Below the pieces are notes generated by a model that was not told the origin of the DNA, did no database searches, and worked only from the letters and a program-made list of their open reading frames with translations. Positions 17,420-25,569 of a stretch of 64,000 nucleotides of DNA are shown here, piece by piece. Positions within the stretch are counted from its first letter, which is position 1; every line of letters starts with the position of its first letter. Both the position numbers and the translations under genes were made by a program. The DNA is from CAZJBS01 sp964544475 (GTDB lineage: Bacteria; CLD3; SB21), in contig CAZJBS010000001.1 in the NCBI GenBank assembly GCA_964544475.1, positions 216,519 to 280,518 on the forward strand, in the 5' to 3' direction.

Positions 17420-18511
17420 ATGAAACGAAAAGTGCTGATTGTGGATGACGAAGAAGACCTCACGTGGAGTATCCAGAAGAATTTGGCCAAGGATAAGGAT
17501 CAGTACGACCTGGTGTGCGTCAACGACGCCGAACAAGCGCTGGGCGTTCTGTCGCAATTGCCGATTGACCTGGTCGTGACGGACATAAAAATGCCCGGCA
17601 TGTCCGGACTGGATCTTCTGCTTAAGATCAAGGAGACCTATGCGTCGACCAAGGTCATCATAATGACCGCGTATGGATCGGCGGATGTCCAAAAGGAAGC
17701 GACGCGCCGCGGGTCGCTGTTTTACATTGAAAAACCTTTTGAAATTGAAGAACTCCGCGATCTTATTGTTGGGGCTTTGAAAGAACGCAAGGGGTTTGAT
17801 GGCAAAGTGACGGACTTTCAACTGTCCGATCTCATTCAGATGAACATTCTTGGGCGGATGACCGCGGCCCTGGTCGTGACACGCACCGATGAGCGGGGCG
17901 TCATCTATTTCGACGAAGGCAATGTCATCCACGCCGAATGCGGTGATATGACCGGCGAACATGCCTTCTATCGGGTATTGACATGGGATGACGGCAAATT
18001 CGAATTCAGGAAAGGGGAACGTCCATCGAAAGAAACCATTTCCAAAGGCTGGCAGAGCCTCCTGTTGGAAGGTCTTCGGCGCAAAGACGAAATCACCCCC
18101 GAGACGAAGACCCAACTCAAGGAGGAATCTCGGCAGGAATCCCTGGAGCGGATAAAAAATATTCTACGCGAGTTTCTCAAGATCAAAGGCGTGGAATTCC
18201 TGACCATTGTTGATTCGTCGGGTTTTTCCAGGGCATCGGTCGTGGCCTACAAAAAGGAACCTCCGTTGGACATCACACTGTTTTCAAACTTCATTCCACA
18301 GACGTTTGAGTATTGCGACAAATTCGGGAAAGAGATACAAGGAGAGGCGCTGCGTCAGATTACCTTTGAGTACGGCAACCGTACGGTGGTTTTGTGTCCT
18401 CTGGCCAAGAGGGAGGAATGGCTCTTGTTTATCTGCCTCCCGGATGTTAATCTTGGCGGCGTTCGAATGGGTATCCGGAAACAGGCCCCAATGCTGAGTG
18501 AGTTACTATAG
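17420..18511 (+). CDS. Response regulator with DUF4388 (PATAN) and roadblock/LC7-like domain
   Basis: 363 residues from ATG 17420; an open extension upstream lies inside the kinase gene and is rejected. Residues 3-118 form a canonical receiver (D9-D10, D55 in VVTDIKMPGMSG, T in MTAYG, K in EKPFEIEEL). Residues about 128-215 match DUF4388/PATAN (GKVTDFQLSDLIQMN and VIYFDEGNVIHAECG), a domain seen in surface-behaviour and signalling proteins. The C-terminal 120 residues (FLKIKGVEFLTIVDSSG) look like a roadblock/LC7 fold, the MglB-like regulators of small GTPases. So its output is probably protein-protein, not DNA binding (inference). Confidence 0.85.
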   Translation: MKRKVLIVDDEEDLTWSIQKNLAKDKDQYDLVCVNDAEQALGVLSQLPIDLVVTDIKMPGMSGLDLLLKIKETYASTKVIIMTAYGSADVQKEATRRGSLFYIEKPFEIEELRDLIVGALKERKGFDGKVTDFQLSDLIQMNILGRMTAALVVTRTDERGVIYFDEGNVIHAECGDMTGEHAFYRVLTWDDGKFEFRKGERPSKETISKGWQSLLLEGLRRKDEITPETKTQLKEESRQESLERIKNILREFLKIKGVEFLTIVDSSGFSRASVVAYKKEPPLDITLFSNFIPQTFEYCDKFGKEIQGEALRQITFEYGNRTVVLCPLAKREEWLLFICLPDVNLGGVRMGIRKQAPMLSELL

Positions 18512-18518
18512 GAGGACC

Positions 18519-19379
18519 ATGACTGATGACGATGACAACATGGACGATGGCGGCCTGACGGATCTCCACATGCATTCGGTCTATTCAGACGGCAACCTGG
18601 AGCCGGCGGAGATTGTCCGGTATGCCGCCTCCCTCGGGTTGAAGGCCATCAGCCTGACTGACCACGATACCGTCAACGGCCTGGACGAGGCTGTAGAGGA
18701 GGGAAGGAGGGTTGGCGTCGAAATTATCGCCGGTCTGGAACTGAGCACGCACAGCGACAATTGGGATTTCCACATGCTCGGCTACTTTGTAGATACCCGT
18801 CACGAGGGCTTCCGCTCGCAGTTGCAGCGTTTCCGGGATGAACGAATGAAAAGAGCAGAGCGCATGGTCGAAAGACTGAATAAACACGGCAAGGCGGTCA
18901 CGATGGAGATGGTGATGGCCGAAGCCGGCCACGGTAGCGTTGGTCGCCCGCATGTCGCCGATGCCATGGTCAAGGCAGGGTTGGCGCATTCGGTCAATCA
19001 GGTATTCCGCGACTATATTGGATACAATGGTATCGCGTATGAGGCCAAATTCAAAGTTTCACCGGAGGAAGGCATCGGTTTGATTCACCATGCGGGTGGC
19101 CTGGCCTTCCTGGCCCATCCTTCCCTGCAAATGCCCGAGAAAGCCGTCTACCGCATGATCGAAGCCGGATTGGATGGGATCGAACTCGACCATCCTTATG
19201 TAGCTGACAATGCCAGATCGTATTATCGAAGGCTGGTCGACCAGTACGGACTTCTGACATCCGGAGGGTCGGACTGCCATGGACGGACCAAACCTCCCAT
19301 GATTGGGCAATTCGGCATTCCGTATTCCGGCGTGGAGGCCATGAAAGCCCGCCGGGCGAGGCTTCTGGGGATTGAATGA
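18519..19379 (+). CDS. PHP-domain metal-dependent phosphoesterase
   Basis: 286 residues from the ATG at 18519, which follows a perfect GGAGG at 18511-18515. PHP metal ligands are visible: DLHMHSVYSDG near the start, LTDHDTVNG, an EL in GLELSTH, HH in GLIHHAGG, AHPSL, and GSDCHG near the C-terminus. This is the family of YciV/RNase AM-like phosphoesterases (3',5'-nucleoside bisphosphate or short RNA degradation) and of DNA polymerase PHP domains; stand-alone length and motif order fit the YciV group. It overlaps the next gene by 4 bp. Confidence 0.85.
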   Translation: MTDDDDNMDDGGLTDLHMHSVYSDGNLEPAEIVRYAASLGLKAISLTDHDTVNGLDEAVEEGRRVGVEIIAGLELSTHSDNWDFHMLGYFVDTRHEGFRSQLQRFRDERMKRAERMVERLNKHGKAVTMEMVMAEAGHGSVGRPHVADAMVKAGLAHSVNQVFRDYIGYNGIAYEAKFKVSPEEGIGLIHHAGGLAFLAHPSLQMPEKAVYRMIEAGLDGIELDHPYVADNARSYYRRLVDQYGLLTSGGSDCHGRTKPPMIGQFGIPYSGVEAMKARRARLLGIE

Positions 19380-20482
19380 ACCCGCCCTTTCCATCAGCGA
19401 TCAAAAACTGCGCGGCCATTCCGGCACGACTGTCGCCGGAAGAAGCCGCTTATATCGACCGGATGTCGATCGCTGATCTGGAGGCGATTCGGCTTGTGCT
19501 GTCCGGCAATTCGGTGGTGGATTGGTTTCGATTGGATTTTCGGGACGATGCACAGATTGAAGAGTTTCTTCGAGTAAACGGATACGACATCAGCCAGGCA
19601 CAGGACCGGCGCCGGTTGGAGCGCATCAGCCGTGAGGCGGCCGGGTACATTGATCGTCATTTTCCCCATCGCTTGCCGGAGGATTTCCTGGAAGGGATGA
19701 GCATCTCCCGGTTACTCTACAAGGCTTCGCAATCGTCCGGACGGACCAAAGATCAAATCTACGCCTGCATGATGCTCAAGGTGATGCATACGATCAATCA
19801 TATCGACGCGAGGGAACTTTTTCATCGTTGCGAAATGAAAGCCGTCGAGTTGTTTGCCGCGGTTGAAAATAAAGTTGGTAAGGCGGTCACGGCCATGCAG
19901 TTGGAAGGGTTTCATATCGTCGACTTCTATGGCAGCCACAAAGAAAAAGAGAGTCTTATTACCAAACTTATCGCCAAGAAGGAAAGCCACGCCGCCCTGG
20001 TCTATGATCGAATCCGATTCCGCATCATCACCAACACGCTGGCGGATCTTCTTCCCGTGATCTACTTCCTCGGACGCACCATCTGTCCGTTCAACTACGT
20101 CATCCCAGGGCATTCCCACAATAACTTGATTTCGTTTACGGACTTACTCGCCTGGTTTCCGCAATTCCGCCACTTTCGCGGCTACCTCGTGGCTCGACAG
20201 GAGGGGTTGCCGACAACGCACGAATCGGGCAACCATTTTTCCGGATCAAAATACCGGTCTGTCAATTTTGTGGCAGACATTCCAATTCGGATAGACGATT
20301 ATCTGTACACACCGGATTTTGCCGACCTGGGCCGGATCATTTTTGTTCCGGTTGAATTCCAGATCATGGATCTGGGCACGTACCAGCGTAATGAACAGGG
20401 TGAAAACAACCATCAAAACTACAAGCGCCGACAGATGGAAGCGGTCAACCGGCGTCTTGGCATACATCTGGCAGAAGAATAA
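19376..20482 (+). CDS. Uncharacterised protein with a RelA/SpoT-like nucleotidyltransferase pattern
   Basis: 368 residues, soluble. I do not recognise a characterised family, but the C-terminal half resembles the (p)ppGpp-synthetase fold: YDRIRFRIITN near residue 210 (compare the D-x-x-x-x-R-I of RelA), GSKYRSVNFVADIP near 290 (compare G-Y-R-S-x-H) and VEFQIMDLG near 325 (compare E-x-Q-I-R-T), then a basic HQNYKRRQME tail. The N-terminal 180 residues are helical without recognisable motifs. It may be a member of an uncharacterised TIGRFAM family related to RSH enzymes. Its start overlaps the PHP gene by 4 bp, and a GT2 gene follows directly. Confidence 0.7.
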   Translation: MNPPFPSAIKNCAAIPARLSPEEAAYIDRMSIADLEAIRLVLSGNSVVDWFRLDFRDDAQIEEFLRVNGYDISQAQDRRRLERISREAAGYIDRHFPHRLPEDFLEGMSISRLLYKASQSSGRTKDQIYACMMLKVMHTINHIDARELFHRCEMKAVELFAAVENKVGKAVTAMQLEGFHIVDFYGSHKEKESLITKLIAKKESHAALVYDRIRFRIITNTLADLLPVIYFLGRTICPFNYVIPGHSHNNLISFTDLLAWFPQFRHFRGYLVARQEGLPTTHESGNHFSGSKYRSVNFVADIPIRIDDYLYTPDFADLGRIIFVPVEFQIMDLGTYQRNEQGENNHQNYKRRQMEAVNRRLGIHLAEE

Positions 20483-21196
20483 GTGAATATTTCGATCATT
20501 GTGCCGGTGCTCAACGAATCGGCGGTCATCGATGCATTTGCCACAAACCTGATGAAGGATGCATCCGGCTTTGAGATCATATTTGTGGACGGTGGGAGTT
20601 CGGATGATACACGCGGCCGCCTGGAGTCATTGGCCCGTCGCGATGCGCGGATGAGAATACTGGGCGATTCGTCGACTCGGGGGCGGGCCCGCCAGATGAA
20701 CCACGGTGCTTTGGCGGCTTCGGGGGATGTGTTGCTTTTTCTGCATGCGGATACCGTGTTACCCACGGGATGGCACGCCATGATTGACCGTGCCATGCGT
20801 GATGCCGGATGTGTCGGTGGCGGGTTCATGAAGAAGTACGATAAGGAGACCGCCGTTCTTTGGGTTTATCGTCTTGTTGTGGGTTTGGTCAGGACACGGC
20901 TATTCAGAAATCTCGTCGGAACCAATGCGATGTTTATCCGGCGGTCTGTTTTTATGGAGATTGGAATGTATCCGCCCATGCCGATCCTGGAAGACGTCGG
21001 TCTTTGCGACGCCATGAAAAAATCGGGTCGCCTTGCCATTGTGACCCAACCGGTTGTTTGCTCATCCCGGCGATATCACGAGTATGGGGTCTGGAGGCAC
21101 ATTCTTGTGGCGGCCCGGGTGCTGTTTCTATACCGCTCCCGTCGGGTCGGATTGGATCATCTGACCAGGGTTTACGCGAATTCCCATTCATCATGA
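20483..21196 (+). CDS. Glycosyltransferase family 2 (TIGR04283-like)
   Basis: 237 residues beginning with GTG right after the previous stop. MNISIIVPVLNESAVI and FVDGGSSDDTRG are the GT2 nucleotide-binding strands, and LLFLHADTVLP holds the D-x-D-like metal site. FMKKYDKET, GTNAMFIRRSVF and ILEDVGLCDAM follow in the order seen in the small TIGR04283 group of transferases, some of which are linked with arsenosugar synthesis. A hydrophobic C-terminal stretch (VARRILVAARVLFLYRS-like) may touch the membrane. The acceptor is unknown. It overlaps the HAD gene by 4 bp. Confidence 0.82.
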   Translation: MNISIIVPVLNESAVIDAFATNLMKDASGFEIIFVDGGSSDDTRGRLESLARRDARMRILGDSSTRGRARQMNHGALAASGDVLLFLHADTVLPTGWHAMIDRAMRDAGCVGGGFMKKYDKETAVLWVYRLVVGLVRTRLFRNLVGTNAMFIRRSVFMEIGMYPPMPILEDVGLCDAMKKSGRLAIVTQPVVCSSRRYHEYGVWRHILVAARVLFLYRSRRVGLDHLTRVYANSHSS

Positions 21197-21867
21197 GACC
21201 GACATCAAATAACCGGCTGCCGGCGGCCAGGGGTATGCTCTTTGATTTTGACGGTGTCCTCATGCAGAGTGTCGAGGACCATTTCCGTTCATGGAATGCG
21301 GCCTTTGGCGACTATGGCGCAAGTATCGGTTGGGAGGAGTTCGCTCTCCTGGAAGGGCAGAGCCTTTACCGCATTGCCGAACAGCTTGGACAAGTCCGAA
21401 ATCTCGATTTGGAAACGTGCCGGCGCATCGGTGTGCGAAAGAACGAAGTCTACCTGGCCACATCATCCAAGGCCTTGTATCAGGACACCATCCGGTGTCT
21501 CCAGTTTTTCAAAACGCGCGGCACGAGTCTGGCCCTCGTTACCGGCGGGCACAGGGACCGATTTGATGTGTCCGTGGACGACCCTTTTAAGTCCTTTTTC
21601 GGAGCCATCGTGACGGCGGACGACGTCGAAAAAACAAAGCCCAATCCGGAACCGTATCTGAAGGCGGCCTCCTTGCTCCGTCTGTCTCCCGACACGTGTG
21701 TGGTCGTGGAAAACGCGCCTTTGGGCATACAGGCGGCCAAGAACGCGGGTATGTTCTGCATCGCCCTCACTACGACCCTGCCTTCCAATCACCTCGCCGG
21801 CGCCGATCTTATTGTGGATAGCCTGAGTGCGTTGGTCGGGTTGTTCGAATCGGGTGAGGTCAAATGA
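21193..21867 (+). CDS. HAD-superfamily hydrolase, beta-phosphoglucomutase-like
   Basis: 224 residues from the ATG overlapping the previous stop; a 333-base open extension upstream lies inside the GT2 gene and is rejected. HAD motifs: LFDFDGVLMQS (motif I), VTGGHRDR (motif II), KPNPEPYLKAA (motif III lysine) and VVENAPLGIQAAKNAG (motif IV, with E-N in place of the usual E-D). The alpha-helical cap between motifs I and II has the size of subfamily IA enzymes such as phosphoglycolate phosphatase or beta-phosphoglucomutase. The substrate is unknown. Confidence 0.85.
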   Translation: MRPTSNNRLPAARGMLFDFDGVLMQSVEDHFRSWNAAFGDYGASIGWEEFALLEGQSLYRIAEQLGQVRNLDLETCRRIGVRKNEVYLATSSKALYQDTIRCLQFFKTRGTSLALVTGGHRDRFDVSVDDPFKSFFGAIVTADDVEKTKPNPEPYLKAASLLRLSPDTCVVVENAPLGIQAAKNAGMFCIALTTTLPSNHLAGADLIVDSLSALVGLFESGEVK

Positions 21868-22616
21868 TCCGCCCGGTGGAAACGGCGCCCTATTCCGCAT
21901 TGGCGACCGTATATGACGGCATGATGGATCACGTCGAATATTCAGAATGGGCCGGATACATCCGGGATATTTTTTCAAAGCACGCCCGCCGTGTACATCG
22001 CGTGTGCGAACTGGCGTGTGGAACCGGCAGTATCAGCATTGCGCTCAGCCAGATGGGCTTCGATATGACATGTTCCGACCGATCCAAAGCGATGATTGAC
22101 CGGGCCCTTTCCAAATCGCGCGCGGCCAATGCCGCCATCGTCTTTTCCGTTTGCGACATGATGGCCTTTCGTTCGAGGCAACCGTTTGATGCCGTCCTGT
22201 GCCTCTACGACAGTGTGAATTATCTTATGAATGAAAAGGACGTTGGACGCTGGCTGAAACGCTGCTCGGGACTTCTGACGGCGGGTGGTTTGTTGGTATT
22301 CGATTCTTGTACAGAAGCAAACAGCCTAAGTCACTTTGACGGTCATTTTGAATCCAACTGGGAGCACCGTTACATTCGGCGTTCGAGGTATGTCCGTGAT
22401 GAGCGCATCCAGATCAACGAAGTTGAAATCACCGTCGGTGATACGCGTTATTTGGAAATTCACCAGCAACGCATTTACCCGCTCGCGACGATTGCCGGCA
22501 TCGTGGAAACTTCGGATTTTCGCCCGCTGGCCATCTATGCCGACCTCAGTTTCCGACGTGGCGGCGAGCAATCCGAGCGTGTTCACTGGGTATTACAAAA
22601 GAAGGACGCCGCATGA
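21864..22616 (+). CDS. SAM-dependent methyltransferase
   Basis: 250 residues with AM-binding motif I VCELACGTGSISIAL near residue 47, then MTCSDRSKAM, FDAVLCLYDSVNYL and LLTAGGLLVFDSC, a class I fold close to Methyltransf_25 proteins. The middle region is followed by a beta-rich segment (TRYLEIHQQRIYP), often found in the small-molecule methyltransferases of this group. It overlaps its neighbours by 4 bp on both sides. The substrate is unknown. Confidence 0.85.
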   Translation: MIRPVETAPYSALATVYDGMMDHVEYSEWAGYIRDIFSKHARRVHRVCELACGTGSISIALSQMGFDMTCSDRSKAMIDRALSKSRAANAAIVFSVCDMMAFRSRQPFDAVLCLYDSVNYLMNEKDVGRWLKRCSGLLTAGGLLVFDSCTEANSLSHFDGHFESNWEHRYIRRSRYVRDERIQINEVEITVGDTRYLEIHQQRIYPLATIAGIVETSDFRPLAIYADLSFRRGGEQSERVHWVLQKKDAA

Positions 22617-23941
22617 CGCCCTACGAAATTATTCTCCGGAAACGCAACGGGCTTGAACTCTCGACCGCGGCAATCCGCGAGTTGGTGGACGCTTTCACGA
22701 CCGGCCGCATGCCGGACTATCAAATGTCCGCTTTTTTGATGGCGGTATTTTTTCGCGGAATGACTTTTCGTGAGACAACCGACCTCACGTTGTCCATGCG
22801 AGATTCGGGGACGGTGCTGGATCTCTCGTCTATTCCCGGCACAAAGGTCGATAAACACAGTACCGGCGGAGTCGGTGACAAGATCTCGCTGATACTTGCC
22901 CCTTTGGCGGCTTCGGCGGGGCTCGTGGTGCCGATGATCAGCGGGCGTGGCCTTGGTCATACCGGCGGGACGCTGGACAAGCTGGAATCAATACCGGGTT
23001 TTCAGGTCCGTCTGTCGGAGGCTGAATTTCTGGACGCCCTCCGGCGCATTGGCGTCTGTATGATCGGCCAGACCGGGACGATAGCGCCGGCCGATCGGAA
23101 GATGTACGCGTTGCGGGATGTCACCGGCACGGTCGAGAGCATCCCGTTGATTTCTGCGAGTATCATGAGCAAGAAGCTGGCTTCCGGCATCGATGGGCTG
23201 GTCCTTGACGTCAAAGTGGGTGGCGGGGCGTTCATGAAGTCGGTAGCCGATGCCACGGCTCTCGCCAAGAGTCTCATCGCGATCGGCACGCAGGCCGGCA
23301 AGTCGGTCACCGCTGTTTTGACGAACATGGAAGAACCGCTGGGACATGCCGTCGGCAACTGGCTGGAGATGAAGGAATCCATCGACACACTGCAAAACAA
23401 CGGCCCGCATGATATTACGGATTTGTCTCTGACACTGGCCGCGCATATGCTGATGAAGAAAGATGAAACGATGCCGTTCGAGGAGGCGTACTCCCAATGC
23501 CGGCGTCATCTGGAAAGCGGCAACGCTTTGGTCAAATTTCGTGAGATGGTTGAGCGGCAAGGTGGGGACGTGCAGTTTGTGGATCATCCGGAGAGATACC
23601 CTGTCTGCCGTTACGAAGCCAACGCTGTTGCATCGTCAGGCGGTTTCGTGATTTCCATTGACGCGCATGCCATTGGTATGGCCGGCGTGGTGGTCGGTGC
23701 TGGACGCTTGACTCAGGATGCCACGGTGGACTATCCGGCCGGTCTGATGATTCACAGGAAAGTGGGTGATCGCGTCGCGCCTGGAGAAATCCTGGCCACG
23801 ATTTTTGGCAATGACCGGTCGAAGGTCGATGAAGCCCTGCAACGGGTCGAACGGGCGTTTCGAGTCGACTACAACGCGCCTGATAAGAAACCTCTTGTTC
23901 TGGATGTGATCGACAAAAAGCGGGTTGAAGAATTGCCATAG
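22613..23941 (+). CDS. pdp: Pyrimidine-nucleoside (thymidine) phosphorylase
   Basis: 442 residues, the usual family size. The signature KVDKHSTGGVGDKISL, followed by GRGLGHTGGTLDKLE and RDVTGTVESIPLI, marks thymidine/pyrimidine-nucleoside phosphorylase (class II nucleoside phosphorylase), which splits thymidine or uridine with phosphate to base and (deoxy)ribose-1-phosphate. A C-terminal PYNP domain (about residues 340-430) is present. Distinguishing DeoA from Pdp by eye is not safe; the symbol is the broader-specificity option. It follows the methyltransferase with a 4-bp overlap. Confidence 0.92.
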   Translation: MTPYEIILRKRNGLELSTAAIRELVDAFTTGRMPDYQMSAFLMAVFFRGMTFRETTDLTLSMRDSGTVLDLSSIPGTKVDKHSTGGVGDKISLILAPLAASAGLVVPMISGRGLGHTGGTLDKLESIPGFQVRLSEAEFLDALRRIGVCMIGQTGTIAPADRKMYALRDVTGTVESIPLISASIMSKKLASGIDGLVLDVKVGGGAFMKSVADATALAKSLIAIGTQAGKSVTAVLTNMEEPLGHAVGNWLEMKESIDTLQNNGPHDITDLSLTLAAHMLMKKDETMPFEEAYSQCRRHLESGNALVKFREMVERQGGDVQFVDHPERYPVCRYEANAVASSGGFVISIDAHAIGMAGVVVGAGRLTQDATVDYPAGLMIHRKVGDRVAPGEILATIFGNDRSKVDEALQRVERAFRVDYNAPDKKPLVLDVIDKKRVEELP

Positions 23942-23998
23942 TTTCGTCATCTTCCTGGAGCACCGTGAAACAAAAAGTAGTGCCGGACGTAACTGAAC

Positions 23999-24706
23999 AT
24001 GGTTAAAAATCTGGAAAAAACCGGAAATAACCGGGACGCCAAAACTGATGACGAAGCGTTTGGTGCCGATGACGAACGAGCCCAAACGGATGAAGCGGCG
24101 CATCGGGCCCTGCTGGAGAAGCGCGAGAAACAGAAAAAGGAGGACTTTGCCATCATCCGGCGTGCCATTGGCGGAGAACAACCCGCCTACAACCAACTGA
24201 TGAGCCGGTATCAATCCCAGATTTTCAATCTTATGTACCGCATGGTCCATTCACGGGCCGAAGCGGAGGATTTGGTGCAGGAAGCATTCATGAAAGCCTT
24301 CGTATCGCTCAGCCACTTCAATTTTGAGTATGCTTTTTCCACATGGCTGTACAAAATAGCCACCAATAATTGCATCGACCACCTTCGCAAGAAAAAACTC
24401 AACATGATGTCCATTGATACTCCCGTGTCTTACAAGGATACGGAGTATCATATCGAATTGCCGGATCTGACGTATTATCCCGACAAGGATGTGATACGCC
24501 GGGAACACAGTCAGATCATTCAAAAGGCCATTGACGACCTTCCCGAAAAATACAAACGGGTGATCCTGCTCAGACATTCTGAGGAACTGTCCTACGAGGA
24601 GATTGCGAAAATCCTCCGTATACCGATTGGCACGGTCAAAGCGCGACTATTCAGGGCCCGCGAAATGCTGAACAAATTTCTGAAAGGGAAAATAGAACGA
24701 GGATGA
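23999..24706 (+). CDS. ECF-family RNA polymerase sigma factor (RpoE type)
   Basis: 235 residues. A charged, low-complexity N-terminal extension of about 50 residues precedes sigma region 2 (YQSQIFNLMYRMVHSRAEAEDLVQEAFMKAF-like, with the D-L-V-Q-E core and FSTWLYKIATN) and region 4 (LPEKYKRVILLRHSEELS, YEEIAKILRIPIGTVKARLFRAR). There is no region 3. The gene overlaps the next one, a periplasmic toastrack-like protein, by 4 bp; a zinc-type anti-sigma gene, the usual neighbour, is absent here. The basic/acidic extension is longer than in typical ECF factors. Confidence 0.9.
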   Translation: MVKNLEKTGNNRDAKTDDEAFGADDERAQTDEAAHRALLEKREKQKKEDFAIIRRAIGGEQPAYNQLMSRYQSQIFNLMYRMVHSRAEAEDLVQEAFMKAFVSLSHFNFEYAFSTWLYKIATNNCIDHLRKKKLNMMSIDTPVSYKDTEYHIELPDLTYYPDKDVIRREHSQIIQKAIDDLPEKYKRVILLRHSEELSYEEIAKILRIPIGTVKARLFRAREMLNKFLKGKIERG

Positions 24707-25569
24707 AATCGATTTATCACACCGTTCTTGGTTTGGCCGGTTGGCTCATCTTGCAGGCGCCGTCGGTGGCCGTCGCCCAGGATAATCGTCATCGCATTGA
24801 TCGTACCGACGAAAAAGAACTGAAGGTGAAAGTCGAGTATGCCGCCGGAGGACTGCGACTCATCAAGGCGAAAGAAGATCTCCTGTGCCGGCTGTCCCGC
24901 AGGCACGCCGATGATGGCCTGTCACCGCGAATCCAGTATCAAAAGAATGGCACGACGGGGTTCTTATCTGTGGGCATGATGCAGGAGGAAACCATCAATT
25001 TGGCGGACTTTGGCGATCAGGACTGGACATTTGAATTGACCGACAAGATACCTCTGTCGCTGAATGTCGAATTGGGTGCCTCCAAAAGTAGCTTCGATTT
25101 CACCGGTCTCCGCGTGAGGGATCTGAGTGTATCGCTGGGCGCCAGTTCTTCCACGATCGAATTCAAGACGGCCAACCGGGATCGCATGAACAAACTTCAA
25201 ATCGAGGCGGGCGTATCCAAGCTGACCGCCGTGGGACTGTGCAATGCCAATTTCGAGCGCTTTGAGTTCGAAGGCGGTGTGGGTTCCTATATTCTGGATT
25301 TTTCAGGCCACCTGTCGGAGTCATCGCGCGCCCGGATCTCGGTCGGGGTTGGCAAGGTCATGATTCGAATTCCCAAGTCCGTGCCAGTGCGATTGCGCGT
25401 GGATGAAAATTTCTTTTCATCGGTTCGTCTGGACGATACACGCCTCGTTCGGACTCGGGGAAACACCTATGTGTCGGAAGACTTCGACGAATCCAAATCC
25501 TATCTGGATCTGAAGATTGAGGCCGGTATTGGCCAGGTGGTTGTCGAAGTTGTGGGTGACGACCAGTGA
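24703..25569 (+). CDS. Exported protein with LiaF/toastrack-like beta-repeat domain
   Basis: 288 residues with a signal peptide (about 1-25, cleavage after VAVAQ). The rest is all-beta with repeating strands of the form L-x-V-x-L-G-A-S (SLNVELGASKSSFDF, LSVSLGASSSTIEF, LQIEAGVSKLTAV, FEFEGGVGSYILDF, ISVGVGKVMIRIP), the pattern of the toastrack/DUF2154 and LiaF C-terminal domains. Such domains occur in envelope-stress sensing. Its 4-bp overlap with the ECF sigma gene makes it a candidate regulator or target of that sigma factor (inference). The single cysteines are unlikely to be functional. Confidence 0.78.
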   Translation: MKSIYHTVLGLAGWLILQAPSVAVAQDNRHRIDRTDEKELKVKVEYAAGGLRLIKAKEDLLCRLSRRHADDGLSPRIQYQKNGTTGFLSVGMMQEETINLADFGDQDWTFELTDKIPLSLNVELGASKSSFDFTGLRVRDLSVSLGASSSTIEFKTANRDRMNKLQIEAGVSKLTAVGLCNANFERFEFEGGVGSYILDFSGHLSESSRARISVGVGKVMIRIPKSVPVRLRVDENFFSSVRLDDTRLVRTRGNTYVSEDFDESKSYLDLKIEAGIGQVVVEVVGDDQ

